A DNA stretch of 64,000 nt from Acanthochromis polyacanthus (GCF_021347895.1 NC_067122.1:34752215-34816214); one strand, 5' to 3'; counted from the stretch's first letter, positions 1-12,448 are shown. Notes: generated by a model not told the origin, from the sequence alone. Numbers and translations: made by a program.

Positions 1-180
1 TTTATGTTCAGACCATAATAATTATAGTCTAAAGAAGGCTTTCTTTGGTATCGGTGAAACAATGATTAGCATAAAAAGAGGGTTTAGGTTTCAACCTGCT
101 GGTGTCTCTCTGTGTGCAGTTTGCATGTTCTCACCACATGTTTTCTCCAACTGATTTCTCCTACAAACTAAAGATATGCA

Positions 181-480
181 TTAATTAGCTGTTAATGCAG
201 ACCTTAAAGCTAGCAGTCCTGTGCCTGGTGGAGCGTCCATCAATCTCTGAGTTCCATACAGACTCTCCAAAGTCCCCCATTCCTCCCCACACATGAGGCC
301 CCATTCCTGGGCTTCTAGCCTCTGCAAGTCCTCACTCTGGTAGCTCCGGGGCCGTGGCCTCCTCAGCACAGGTCTCTCTTGCCTCATGTAGTCTCTGCTG
401 AAAGAGGTCGGTGGTGGAGGTGCCGAACCAGCCAGAGCACTGGTGATTCTAAATGGGCCATGGGTGGTAGTGATTGTCAT
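181..480 (-). CDS. Possible small hypothetical protein, 99 aa
   Basis: This is an open frame of 99 codons on the minus strand, starting ATG and ending TAA. I do not recognise the product. The protein is Pro/Arg-rich in its first half (APPPPTSF, RRPRPRSY) and acidic, Glu/Leu-rich and Trp-containing in its second (three Trp in about 20 residues). Its codons are richer in G and C than the AT-rich flanks, which is why it is listed while other short frames are not. No TIRs, tRNA boxes or LINE motifs surround it. It could be a real small gene, one exon of a larger gene running off the left edge, or chance. No domain or signal peptide is visible. Confidence 0.3.
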   Translation of the reverse strand: MTITTTHGPFRITSALAGSAPPPPTSFSRDYMRQERPVLRRPRPRSYQSEDLQRLEAQEWGLMCGEEWGTLESLYGTQRLMDAPPGTGLLALRSALTAN

Positions 481-3400
481 TGACTAACATTCAAATGGCT
501 TTAAATTTTATAGATCAACATCATCACCTTAAAACTTTCAAAGAGCTGCAGGTGGCCTGGACTGGAAAGAGCAGGAAAACATTTCTAACCCACTAAGACT
601 GAACAGAGTGAGATGTTTATTGTGCTCCATGTAATGCCCGCATGTCTAAACGCAGCCAAAGTGAAGCTATATACTCAGACATGTCGATTTTAGAGAATGT
701 AGGTGCAGCAAATGAAATGAGTGAATAAACGGCTAAATAAAGCCCTTGTATATTTGAGTTGTGTCTCACGTTGTACTTTGTTTTGCTGCAGCAGCTGCAG
801 CCACCTGCAGGCTCTGTTTATGTCTCCATACAACACACTCATTTTCACAGTGTGACACAAAAATATGGGTTTGTTTTCTCTTGTGACAGCAAACTGACTC
901 TGTGTTACGACTGGTTATGACAGTCAGACTGTATACAGTAACCCTGTAGCTTAGCAACCATCTGCAGCAGCGAGTCCACGTCTAAAATTATGTTTACATC
1001 TGCAGAAGATCTCCAGCTCGGTGTCATTAGTCCTGCACAACACAAAACCTCAGAATGTGTTTTCCTGACACTGAATGAGTGAAGTAATCCTGGGAATTGA
1101 CGTCAGTAATTGCATTATCCAGGAAAATGAGGCGTGTTAACTTTACAGGGATGTGTGCATCTCTGCGGGACTTTAAAGGTCTTCTTATTCTTTTCTGGTG
1201 ATAAACAATCCTGCTGAGTTCAAACGATTCTAAAAACGCTGCCACACATAGAGGATTATCCACGGTTAAAAATAAGCCTGTGCAACTGTGCATGTGTTGC
1301 ATTAGCATGTGAATACTAATCAAGCATCTTCATCTCCTCTTCCTCTCTGTGTGAAATACAGACTCAGATGACATGTTGCAGACTTCACTCATCAGCCTGG
1401 ATACCAGTATGTGTTGATGTGAATATGCAGTGTGTATGTGGGCTTCCTCATATGCAGGTGTGCACGTTTATCCTCCTTTTTTCCCATCACAACCACAAAT
1501 TACAGGCTGATGAATCAGAGACAAATCATGTGCGTATGACACATGCATAACCATGTGTGTTTGCTGTGTCTCGTGGCTCTTGGCCTTCTCACAGGAAAAT
1601 GGTGCAGCAGCATTAACTGAGAGGAGCGCTGCTTCATCTGGGCTGTGACCCAGCTCTGAATCACGGGAGACGAAGCTTTACAAATGAATTCTACAAAAAA
1701 CAAGGGGAGAGCTGCATAAAGCTTTGATTTCACAATAAAATGTCTTTTTTTTCACTTTGTAAATATTACTGATATTTTTCATCTTTTTGTGTGGAATCAT
1801 GGGTCAGCTGAGACAAATAACCCAATAATGAGCCCATCCTACTGGTTTGTTGTTTTAGGTGGAGATCCCTAAGAAAAATTAGTAATTGCACCAAAATTGA
1901 TCGGAGCTGATGAGAAGGAGTCAATAGATGGTTGGACAGATGGGTGGATGAGTGATGATGGATGGTTGTATTGACAAACCAATTTGCATTCATAGACCTC
2001 CAATCACCACAATCATCAACGTTAAGAGGCTTATAAAGGCTCCACTGTCAAATCATCGTGTCCATTCAGCTCTGACGCTCACTTTCTAACGCTAGTATGA
2101 GTTTCTATTTCAGAAATCCTTTCCATCGCATCCCTTTTCTGTTGTGGTGTATTTAAACCTGGTTCTACATGCAGATGACGTTGTGCAATCCCTAGTCGTG
2201 GACTGGTTCCTGTACCCAGTTCCCTGCTCACTGTGTGGTTTTGACAGCTCCTCCTCTGCCCTGACTGACTGGACTCCAGGACTGCACTTTAATCAAACTG
2301 CTCCTGCCATCACTGCACCGGGTTAAAGCTCAACCAAACTGTCATTCAGATGGGATATCCTTAGAATTAACAGCTCATCTCTGTGTCTGATGTCTGTATG
2401 TTTTTGGTTTTTGGGAAGTTTGTGTCTGTGCCAGAAAACCTTGACTTCTGTGGCTCTGTAATCGATGATGTATGTATGAGACACCAGTTTGGTCACTGGA
2501 GGCTAATGGACAGATACCACTGGAGAAAACTGAAAATGTTCCCTTTTTTTTGCATTTTTTATTAATTGTGTTAGTCTTAGAAGTTTCAGTGAAGAGACCC
2601 TTTGAATGCATATAAAGGTGACTGTGAAGTAGTAGCAGTACAACAGTGAAACACCCCAACTGTCATCTCTACCTAAACACATTGCAATGGCAAAATACTG
2701 AACATACAATCAGTTGTTCCCAATTGCAGATATTATCACATCAGTATAGCATCAGAACAAAGAGAGCCATAAAAAAAAAAAAAAAAAAGCTCTGCAATAA
2801 TCCCAGCGGATTAGATAGCCCATTTGGCTAAAACTAAACTTGTCTGAAAAACTCTCATGCTCCTGAACTCATCCTTTGTTCCCAATGATTTCAGTGCAGC
2901 AACCAAATCTGTGAGCAGCAGCTCCACTATGTTCTGTGCAGAAAAGCTCTTTGGCTAATCAGACCTCTGTGGGATCACAGTGACGTGTCGACAGAGGTAA
3001 ATAATGAATGAAGTCTCCAGCTCTTTCCTCACTGGACATACAGTCTGGGTGCTTTGCTGTGTGATGCTACAGCTGTTTCAAAAAGTCAGAGATAGTCTAG
3101 CTTTGTTCGGTAGTGAGACAGGACCTGACGGAGGACGCTGCTGTTAATGCTGTGATGCTGAAGGAGCTGAGCTCTGCTGGGCCCAGTTCAACCTTCTGTA
3201 CTGCAAAAATCCAGACCTTCATTTCAATTCCCTCTTTTGTATCATATTTCTGTCAACCACCTCCCCGTTTTTTCATCTGCTCCTGTTTTAATTAGCTGTT
3301 AACGCAAACTCAACACTTCCCCCATGTTTTCCTGTTGTATTGATAAATTCTGCATAACGTGCGTCGGGTGGAATTTATAATGTTAGTTATTATAGCGCAC

Positions 3401-4120
3401 GTAATCCCATCCCTCCTCATTTATTTTTACCCGTGAGCTTTGTGCTATTATTTGTCGTTATGTGAATAGTCTCTTGAATACTTTAATAGGCTTTTCTCCA
3501 CATTCTTCGCTCCTACAAGGTTGTTTTTTTTTCTTTGGGGCTTGTGTGTGTGAATAAAGCCTTTTTGAGCTGCATTGATTTTCAGTAAATGGCCGTGAAA
3601 AGCACACTGAGAACGCAGGCAGTTGTAGTGAAGACACTTGAGTGTTCTTGCTGTTGTGTTTTTAATGTGACTGCATCAGTCACTGAAAATCTGCTGTCGT
3701 GTGATTACTGTGTGGTTTAGACGTTAAACACACATTCAGCCGTCTGAAAATCACAGTAGGAATAAACAGAAATGAAATAGAATTATACAGAGTTACTGAG
3801 TATCACTGGAATTTTGATCACAATATTAGTCACATTATTTATCTAACAGTTTTCTGAGGCTGCATGTTTGATGTCAACTTGTGAACATTGTGCTTTGTGC
3901 TAATTAGCAAAGTTAGCATAGCTGTTGTGAAACAGGGCAGCTGAGGCTAACAGGAATGGAGTTACAGTCGTATGTATTAACCTCCATTGGTCTGAAACAT
4001 TTCCTCTGAGTCAAACTGAAATGGACAGCTGATGTCACAGCACTGTTGGAGGTGTTCATGAGGAATTTTACAAGAATGCCATCTGCAAAATTATTAATAC
4101 CCTTTGAAAGTGTCATGCAT
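481..4120. other. No gene recognised; unique AT-rich sequence
   Basis: I see no convincing coding region, structural RNA or terminal-repeat element here. Short open frames lack family motifs. A run of about 18 A lies near 2770-2788. The stretch may be intergenic or intronic. Confidence 0.5.
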
Positions 4121-4319
4121 TTTTAAGAAAATGAAGCTTCTGTACCAATCCAAATGGTCCTTGTACTTTCTACCATGTTACTTTCTCGTTGTTGTAGAAA
4201 GCGAAGAAAAAATTCATGCAAAACAAGGTGACTAAAACAAACTAAAGCAGAGAGTTACAGATGGTTGTCTTGGAAAAACAGCAGACTGTATTTCAGAAAG
4301 CTGATGGTGTTTCTTCTGT

Positions 4320-4655
4320 GGAATCTCAAAACTGGAGGATGAATGAACAAAAGCAGCATTTAACCTCTAGAACACTGTCCACACGCTGAAGTATTCGGGG
4401 GAGAATGTGGCGTTTTGAGGGTGTTTTGGCATCGGACAATCTGGTCAAAGCAAACAGCATCAGGAGGAAAGAGGACGACATGAAGATTGTAGAGGAAAAC
4501 ATCTGACAGTCTGCAGAAAACTTTCCAACTCAGATCTGAAACATACGAGCAAATTGGTCAAGAAATGTGAAGACCTGAATCCAAACCAGAATCTGTGGAG
4601 TGAGCTGAAGGCCAGAATGATGGTTAGGAAGCAGTCAGCTTTAAAAGAGAAATAC
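4320..4655 (+). pseudogene. Tc1-like transposase relic (3' part)
   Basis: A decayed stretch ends with a segment (about 4570-4610) whose translation resembles the Tc1 'SPDLNPIENLW..LK' motif that carries the third catalytic residue. It is broken by stops and has no visible terminal repeats of its own. It stops against the palindromic element at 4659. It is a dead fragment of a Tc1/mariner transposase gene; the family assignment rests on this one motif. Confidence 0.4.
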
Positions 4656-4658
4656 AGA

Positions 4659-5208
4659 TACACCCCCTGTCAAAGGTTTTAGGACACTTTCTCATTCAAA
4701 TAAAGTAGAACCTGTCCTACAACTTTTGACAGGGGGTGTATCTACCAAATTTGGTACACATGTGCAGCACATCAGGCTGAACAAAAAAGTCAGTGACAGC
4801 CACATTCCAAACCCAACAGGAAGTGAGCTGTTTTGCGCTGAATGTCAGATTTTGCCCATTTTTCATTTTTTTCTAGAGCAAACTGCTCCGAGGGGGAAAC
4901 TCCAATTCACCTCAAATTCGACCAGTACATACAGAAGGCCTTAATGATCCAAACTTATTAAAACCTTTTTCCAAAGTCAAAGGACGTGTCCGTGGCGGCC
5001 TCTGGAATTTTGATCCTTCACCATGAAATTTCAAATGCTGTGTAAATGTCCTGAACATGCTCCCATCTGCCTGAAACTGTACATGTATGATCAGAGTCCT
5101 GCCCTGATCACATCCATATGATGCAATACACCCCCTGTCAAAAGATGTAGGACAGGTTCTACTTTATTTGAATGAGAAAGTGTCCTAAAACTTTTGACAG
5201 GGGGTGTA
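4659..5208. mobile_element. Inverted pair of 82-bp palindromic MITEs enclosing a 386-bp middle
   Basis: The segments 4659-4740 and 5127-5208 are near-perfect reverse complements. Each is itself palindromic, beginning tacaccccctgtcaaa and ending with its complement, so each carries Tc1-like TA...TA ends. The enclosed part (4741-5126) reads like a common teleost interspersed repeat (aggaagtgagctgttttg..., agagcaaactgctccgaggg). The pair may be the long terminal repeats of one 550-bp element or two independent insertions. A run of about 23 A follows at 5213-5236. Confidence 0.65.
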
Positions 5209-5804
5209 TGTGCAAAAAAAAAAAAAAAAAAAAAAAAGCACATCTAAAGGATTTTAGTACAAAACTGCAGTGATCCAAACTTTAGTGCAAACAAATGGCA
5301 TTTTTAAATAAAATAAATCCGATGTGGAGGCAAGAAAGATTTGCTGTTGAATGCTGAGAAAGACATTGAATTATCATTATAACTTAAGAAAAAAACCCCA
5401 GACATATTCAACGAAGCATCTTTAACATCTCCAAGAAAAGTCTTCCTTAAATGTTTTTGCTAATTAAAGCCAAAAGAAACTTTGCAGTAACAGTAACTTT
5501 ACATTAAAATATCACTAAAAATCAAACCTTATAATCATCAGAGTTAACAGTATTTGGTCTACATTTACGTTACATGAAAAGTCACAGGATCATGAAGTTA
5601 GTAGAATTAATTCTGAGAGGGATATGAATCAAAATCAAATGTGAGCTGTTCCAAGAATGCAGGAAAAGTCTGAAGATCAATGGAATCATCAGGATTCATG
5701 AACTAATTTACCTGTTCAAAGACATGAAATCTGATGGATGAGATTATTCTACCAGCAGTTAGAGGTACAGAAAAATCCTCGTTATTAGAATTCATCCTCT
5801 AAAC

Positions 5805-6016
5805 CAGTGGTTCTCAACCCTGTTCCTCAGGACCCCATGTCCTGCATGTTTTAGATGCTTCCCTGCTCCAACACACCTGATTCAAATGATCAGCTCGTCA
5901 GCAAGCCTCTGCAGAAGCCTGATAACGAGCTGATCATTTGAGTCAGGTGTGTTGGAGCAGGGGCATCTAAAACATGCAGGACATGGGGTCCTGAGGAACA
6001 GGGTTGAGAACCACTG
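5805..6016. mobile_element. hAT-type palindromic MITE, 212 bp
   Basis: The two halves are inverted repeats of almost the full length, starting CAGTGGTTCTCAACC and ending with its complement. The 8-bp flanks ctctaaac and ctctatag agree at six positions, as expected for an old hAT target duplication with the favoured nTCTAnAn core. It has no coding capacity and is non-autonomous. The same general design recurs at 32245-32458. Confidence 0.75.
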
Positions 6017-8035
6017 CTCTATAGGAGATATTAGTGTTTGTAAAAATGTCCATCCATGTGATAGTGTTTGAGATATTTCAGTCTGGATTCACATGGTGAA
6101 CTAATGACCTGACCAACTCTGCTATCTGTGGTCACACTGTCCATGGCTAAAAACACAACGCAATAGTACATGAAATCCACATGTGGCATCATGGCAACAG
6201 TAAAAGCAAATTGTGATTTATAATGAGGGACAGAAGGAGGAGGACAGCGGAGATGGAGTGAGAGTGAGACAGTAAACATTAGCGTGTTTTCAGAGAGAGG
6301 TCAGAGCATCAGAGAGCAGATATTAGTGCATTTAATGTGACTCACGGAGAGAACAAGATGTCTCTTTGACTTAGTGTTGTCTCATCAGCTGCTGTGCCGT
6401 GGGCTCCCTCAGAGTGTGTGTTCACGTATCTGTGTGTTTACATGTGTGATATTTTCCTAGCTGACCATTATTAATGCTTTCTCATTCCACTTTCACAGCC
6501 CTGGTTGCCATGGCTGTGCTGCTTTTTGCATCGTCCTACTTAACAAGTGGCTGCAGCCTGAAACACAAAGCAGTGTTTACGTAAGGAGGAGTTTGTGCGA
6601 TTTGGAAATTCACCTTCTTGTATTCAGAGTCAGAAGTGAAGATTCATGTCAGTCTTGTCTGTGCTTTTAGTTCCAACGCAAATACCTTGAAATTTACTGT
6701 AGTAATGTTCATTGCAAATGATAAGTTACTCCCCGATGATGTACAAGCAACGTTAGAAACCATTAATTCAGAGGAAATTCTAATTTAAGAAATGATTTGT
6801 TCATAACACCTAAAACATAAACGAGTACAACTTTAAAAAATAGGAAAATATTTTTTTAAAATGCTTGGAACATCTAATAATGTCCTACAGTAAAGGTGTT
6901 ATTGGGGTTTCTTAAGTAAAATGTCTAAATATAAGGTTTGAATCAAAGATAAGATTAAGATATGAGGTGTGCAGACAGCTGTTTCTGTTTATTTTTCATT
7001 TTGGTTGTTTTTTAATCTCGTCTTCTCTGCTTTTATTATACTGTGGCATGTCTGAAATATGTTAATATTAAAATAAATGAATAAAAAACAAACCAAAAGT
7101 AAAATATTAGAAAAGCTTAGAATAGTGGCTAGTAGTTGGAAGAAACAGCAACTCTGTCCAGAAATAGAAAACTTGCCCTTCTTGAGATGACCAATGCTGT
7201 TCAGGGACTAAAGGATCATTCTTGAATATTTCTAACTCATGTCTTTCCCATAAATGTGGTTCTTGCGGTTCTTGCGGTTCTTGCGGCTGGTGCTAAGCTT
7301 ACATCCTCCAAGAGTCGAGGAAAGGATTCATGCAAAGCAAAGTCACTGTTGTAAATGAAAAGGAAAAGGGAAACAGGAATCTGACGGTGTTCACTGCTCT
7401 GGACAGTGACAGACAAGGAAAACTTTTCTTCTGGGAAAATAAATGTCCCATGATAAAAGTGATATTAGCTGGAGAACTTGTTCCACTTCCTACAGTCAGC
7501 TGACAAACAGGTGGATTACAATGCTGGCAGTGAAGAAAACATGTTTTTTTAATCAACCGTGCCACCAAAAAATATGCTTTTATGTGATTAAACCATTAAA
7601 TTCTTACTTATGTTACACACTGACCTTCACCCAAAAAACAAAAACAAAGTTTGCATCTTATTTAAGCTCCACTTTCTGTTGGTTACTTTCTGCTTTTCAC
7701 TTGATTTCTGATTTTTTTGCACCAAAATGGTTTGAGTTCAAATATGACTCTTTTATGACATAATTTTGAAGTTTATCCTCCATTTTCTGGGTTACCATGG
7801 TGACAAGTCCCATCCCATCTAATACATGATTGTTTGGCTGAAAATGAGCAACAGTGAGCAGTAGAATAAATGGCAAACATACAATAATTAAAAGTGTTTT
7901 TCTAATACGTTAAAAAAAATGTAATCCAGAAGAATTTTCTTGAAAACTTAACTGAGAATGCAGTTCAGTTTTTTAGGAAGCTCATTTTGTGGGGACTGGG
8001 TAATCAGAGAATACATACTCTTTGATATTGTGTAG
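6017..8035. other. No gene recognised
   Basis: The region is AT-rich with no convincing reading frame. The part near 7260-7400 shares an 'attcatgcaaa(a/g)caa(a/g)gt' phrase with 4216-4232. This may be a very old Tc1 relic in both places, but it is too decayed to annotate. Confidence 0.4.
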
Positions 8036-8870
8036 CTACAGTGCCATGAAAAAAAGTATTTATTCCCTTCTCAAATTCTTGTTTTTTGGGGTTTTTGCAT
8101 ATTTTCTCCACTTTAATGTTTAAGATCATCAAACCAATGTAAATATCAGACAAAGATAACCCAAGTTGTCATGGCCACAAGTAATTGTGTGCTGTCTTGT
8201 TTGGGTTAGTTACAAACTTTGTTAGCCTTCGTTTGTCTGTATTCTGTTTGTAATTGGGCAACATCTGCCAGTTAGGTGTTCTTTGTTATCACTTTTATGT
8301 CCAATTGCTGAGCAATAGATTAATTTACTTGAGCCAGTAACAACTTGTTATTTTGTTGAATCCATCCAACCCAAGAGGTTGGATTGTAACACAAGTAAAT
8401 AGAAAGTTTTTTGATGATGATATTATTTATTAAGGGAAAAAAACAATTCAAATCTCCCCAGCCCTGTGTGAAAAAGTAATTGGCCCCTAAACCTAATAAC
8501 TGCTTGGGCCGCCCTCAGCAGCAGCGACTCAAATCAACCGTTCTCTAGCACTGCCAGTGAGTCTTTCACATCTCTGTGGAGATATTTTGACCCACTCTTC
8601 TTTTCAGAATTGTTTTAATTCAGCAACACTGGAGGGTTTTCCAGCATGAACAGCATGAACAAAGGTCCTGCCACAGCATTTCATCACATTCAAGTCCGGA
8701 CTTTGACTCGGCCACTCCAAAACCTTCATTTAGTTTTTTTAAAAACCGTTCAGAAGTGGACTTGCTGGCGTGTTTTGGATCCATTGTCCTGCTGCGGAAC
8801 CGAAGTGGAGTTGATAAGTTCATGTGCTGAAAACAACTATATGCATAAAAAAACAAAAGTATTAAACAGC
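8036..8870 (-). pseudogene. Tc1-like transposon relic, 3' part in reverse
   Basis: The left end begins tacagtgccatgaaaaaaag, a typical Tc1-like terminus. The complement of 8440-8740 reads like the C-terminal third of a Tc1 transposase, with the 'VEWPSQSPDL' type segment near 8690-8720 and stop codons throughout. The 5' half is missing. A 224-bp block (8167-8390) interrupts the sequence and is flanked by ACCCAAGT and ACACAAGT, which suggests a later insertion with an 8-bp duplication, although I see no terminal repeats in it. Confidence 0.6.
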
Positions 8871-10439
8871 AAAGTACCCACAGTTATACTTTTTTTGTCA
8901 TTTAGGTTCTTTTGTCTGCAATTTATGGTGAGCTTATCTTTCCCTGCACTCTAAAAAATAATTTTTGCGTCCAACAAAACAAACTGTAGAACCAGTTTGC
9001 ATCGATCTTGCTTCTCCATTAGAATCAAACATATTTTAAATTACATCTACTTAATGATTGGTGGCACAAACACAAAACTATACAACATGTCTATATTAGT
9101 TCAGTCCTTGTGTATCAAATGTTTCTTTCAGGTAACAGGTAATCAGTTAATCATTTGAAATCAGTTCTGTTGGTCACAGTTACGATGTTTCTGCAAAGGA
9201 ACATCTTTAGAGGCTCCACAGGATGCATTCAAGTGTAGTATTGAGTCAACATCCCCTTGAAGCATACAAACAAGCTCTAGCGTTGTGATCACAGCATGGC
9301 TGCAGTCTCAGCAACGTCAGCTGTATTAAGATCCACGTGTTCCTGTTCCATGAGATGATTCTGACACATGACTAGAAACATGGATGAAACAAACAGAAAG
9401 TGATGAAATGCTGATTATTGTGACGAGGAACGTTGAACCCCAGTTGATCCACACATGACACCTGCAGGATCACGCTGAGGAATGTTCAACTTCAAGCAAA
9501 TGTCCTCTGATGCAGTGAGACAAACAATGAGGTAGGCACCACATAGAGAGGATCACAGAGATGTTTGATGCTCTGCTTCATATGCAAAGTGAGATTTACT
9601 GCCAGCATAGATGCAGGAAGCTAACACTCACCAGTCTTTGTTGTTTGACTGATAATTAACAGTTAAAGTCCTCGTCTGGTCATTGGTAAACCCCTAAAAA
9701 CTCATTTATATTCAGGAAATTACATATTTTGAAGATTTTTTTCCCATTAAAATAAACCATTCTTGTCTGGTACATTTAAGTATAACTCTGCATCATTACA
9801 TTCTGTTGAATGCACAGATTTACTCATGAATCTAGGTTCTTTCTCCATCCATAATACTGAACACTAAAACTACTCTATACCAAACTGTTAAAACCAGCAA
9901 GTCATTCTAAAGAAGAAGAATGAAACAGAAAGCTCCACCCTGCAAGCTGACAGGATTGCTTCTTTAGGTTTGTTACATCAGAAACTCTAGAAGTCTGAAT
10001 CTGTGTTTGAAGGCTGTCATTGAGGTTTCAATGTGCAAATGATGCTGTTGACAGCTTATTGTGCTTATCTTCAAACATACAAAAAAAAAAGCAGACAAAA
10101 ACCTGTAGACATGATAACTAAGTAAAAAACCTGATTGAAAAAACAGCTAATTTTTATAGTGACAAATCAGCAGCTTGACACTCAGAAATTAACTTCTCAA
10201 TACTTTTACTTGGATTGTAATGCAAATACTTTGCCTTGTATTGACACAATTTCCAGTCTGGCACTTCATTGTACCATCTTTCCAAATCTGTCTAACACCA
10301 AATTGCAACACCCTTTACAACCTAATTTTCATCAGTGAGAATCTTAAACAAGATCTGGGGTATTTAAAATGTATTGATTTATGCATTTTGACAAGTTACA
10401 CCTGAAAAAAACATTTCCAAATTCCATCAGTCACAGCTC
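8871..10439. other. No gene recognised
   Basis: No supported gene, RNA or intact mobile element. There is a short A run at 10081-10090. Otherwise the sequence is plain AT-rich non-coding. Confidence 0.4.
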
Positions 10440-10725
10440 CTCCACTGTAAAGCATGAACAATGTCGGCCTCTACAGATAAGAGACACTTGGGAGAACTGG
10501 AAGTATGACGGCAATATAAGTATCCTCATCTCCATCAGAGATGGATCTGCCATCAGACTGTATAACACTACTGTGTAGTTGTTATTATGTGCAATATTTA
10601 TTATCTTGTTCTTGCACTTTCGTGACTTTTGCACTCCTGTTTTTTTGTTTTTTGTTTTTGTTTCTAAGAGCCCTGTAATGTTAAATTTCTCCTTTGTGAG
10701 ATTAATAAAGTCTATCTTATTTTAT
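10440..10725 (+). mobile_element. 3' end of a LINE (CR1/L2/Rex1-like)
   Basis: The stretch translates to short collinear pieces (SSTVKHEQ..., TWENWKYDGN, then GSAIRLYNTTV just before a stop). It is followed by a T-rich 3' UTR that ends gattaataaagtctatctta, a typical fish LINE tail with a short repeated end. Only the extreme 3' end is present, as expected for a 5'-truncated insertion. Clade assignment is tentative. Confidence 0.45.
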
Positions 10726-11014
10726 CCATCACCAGGCCAGACTGAAATCTAAAATATTAATAATATCTATGCCTATTACAAGCAGGGGTAAGTCTTATCA
10801 CAGTGTTTGTTTGTTTGTTTTATTCATTCATTTGTAAAATAAAAAAAATACAAATAAAAAATGTTTCATGTAAATACAACAATCACCAAACACAAATGAA
10901 AGGGAGCAGAAAGACGACAAGTCATATTATGTCTGCCCCTTTATCCCCAGAAATCAATTACCAAAAAAGTGAAATTAAAAACAACAACAACAAAGAAACA
11001 TGAAAATATATACA

Positions 11015-11317
11015 TGTATACACACACACACACATACACACACACGTTTGTACTTCTATCTTAGTGAGGACATCCATAGGCGTAATGCATTTCCTAGAGC
11101 CTTACCCTAACCTTAACCATCACAACTGATTGCCTAAACTTAATCCTTACCCTAACCCTAACCAAACCTCAATTCATACCTGTTCTCTAAAAACAAGTCT
11201 TCACCCTCAAACATGGCTGTTTCAAAGTGAGGACCGGCCAAAATGTCCTCACTTTGTAAAAATGTCCTCACTTTGATAGTTAAATGCAGAAAATGGTTCT
11301 CACAATGTAGCAAGTAC

Positions 11318-11397
<80 letters not shown>

Positions 11398-11670
11398 TTG
11401 TACTTCTATCTTAGTGAGGACATCCATAGGCGTAATGCATTTCCTAGAGCCTTACCCTAACCTTAACTATCACAACTGATTGCCTAAACTTAATCCTTAC
11501 CCTAACCCTAACCAAACCTCAATTCATACCTGTTCTCTAAAAACAAGTCTTCACCCTCAAACATGGCTGTTTCAAAGTGAGGACTGGCCAAAATGTCCTC
11601 ACTTTGTAAAAATGTCCTCACTTTGATAGTTAAATGCAGAAAATGGTACTCACAATGTAGCAAGTACAAG

Positions 11671-11722
<52 letters not shown>
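11015..11722. repeat. Two-copy ~355-bp tandem repeat with CA microsatellites
   Basis: A block running from gtttgtacttctatcttagt to caagtacaag occurs at 11045-11321 and again at 11396-11672, nearly identical. Each copy is bordered by (CA)n runs, at about 11019-11044, 11322-11394 and 11671-11721. Open frames through the CA runs give poly-His/Thr or Cys/Val and are not genes. Inside are a few CCTAACCCTAACC phrases; these are too few to be telomeric. Confidence 0.85.
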
Positions 11723-11724
<2 letters not shown>

Positions 11725-11855
11725 CAGTGAGGCAGGATGTCTTGAAAATTCCCAACTGCTTAATTTGATACAGCAGCTAAACAGCTACACCACAGCTATA
11801 GTTAATGTTCCACAGCCTGGTCAGAGTGGATGTGGTTAAAATAGCTTCAACAATG

Positions 11856-12420
11856 TAGCCTTGCTGCGCTAGACAACCCACGGCAACGAATTTAATTCTC
11901 TGCCAGGGTGGGTCTAGTTACCCTCCATAAGGCTCGAGGCTGGATGCTCCTAAAACTGGCCGGACCAATCACCATGAAGTGTAGAGTCAGAAGGCGGGCG
12001 TAACTAAGTGACGACAGAGGCGTGACGATTCTGACAGAAACAACCGGCGCACAATAAACAGTTATCTTTCGACTCGGCTTTGGCCACAGCCCTTAAAGAT
12101 TTGAAGCTAAAATTCAACTTGAAAGATAAACAAAGGACGGCACTAAAGTGTTTCATTGAGAAGAAAGACGTATTTGGACTTATGCCGATGGGATATGGCA
12201 AATACCAGTTGGCTCCGCTGGTTGGGAAGCTAATGGACTTAGCCACAATCCGCCGGTGCTCTAGGAACTACATCAGCCTATTCGTTGCGCTGATTGGTTG
12301 TATACCTACCCAATTGCTGCAGAGGGATTTGATAGACAACCTTTTAGCCCGCCTCCCTCCCTGTCGAGCTTCCCTAGACCCTTGTGCCGTCAGAAACATG
12401 GGTGTAGCGTGGCTAGGCTA
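11856..12420. mobile_element. 565-bp element with 9-bp target duplication carrying a helicase fragment
   Basis: The ends are imperfect inverted repeats (TAGCCTTGCTGCGCTAGAC at left; the complement of the right end reads TAGCCTAGCCACGCTACACC). The flanks tcaacaatg (11847-11855) and tcaacaatg (12421-12429) are a perfect 9-bp direct duplication. The interior has a GC-rich, promoter-like left part and a RecQ-helicase-like coding fragment. A 9-bp duplication fits Mutator-like elements best. Helicase-encoding Academ elements are another possibility, but they usually give shorter duplications. The element is non-autonomous. Confidence 0.75.
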
Positions 12421-12448
12421 TCAACAATGTGTATCACAAGATAAATAA
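12080..12448 (+). pseudogene. RecQ-like helicase N-terminal fragment inside the element
   Basis: The first 55 or so codons read like the start of a RecQ-type DEAD-box helicase: a 'FNLKDKQRTALKCFIEKKDVFGLMP' type Q-motif region, then GYGK followed directly by YQLAPL. In the family the nucleotide-binding loop is normally GYGKS with a short hydrophobic linker before YQLAPL, so about three residues are missing, including the loop Ser. Downstream of about residue 60 the similarity ends and the frame runs out through the element's right end. It is therefore a captured or left-over, non-functional piece. RecQ helicases unwind DNA 3'-5'. Confidence 0.6.

Noticed and set aside
11140..11165. Telomere-like ccctaaccctaacc, also at 31,730-31,760 (cctaaccataacc)
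   Set aside because: Only two or three imperfect units, inside a duplicated block and a MITE; not a telomeric array.
11158..11720. Open frames with poly-Cys/Val or poly-His/Thr
   Set aside because: They are translations of the CA microsatellite and its complement.
12080..12448. A real host helicase gene
   Set aside because: Only the first motifs are present, the nucleotide-binding loop is damaged and the piece lies within a 565-bp element with a 9-bp duplication.
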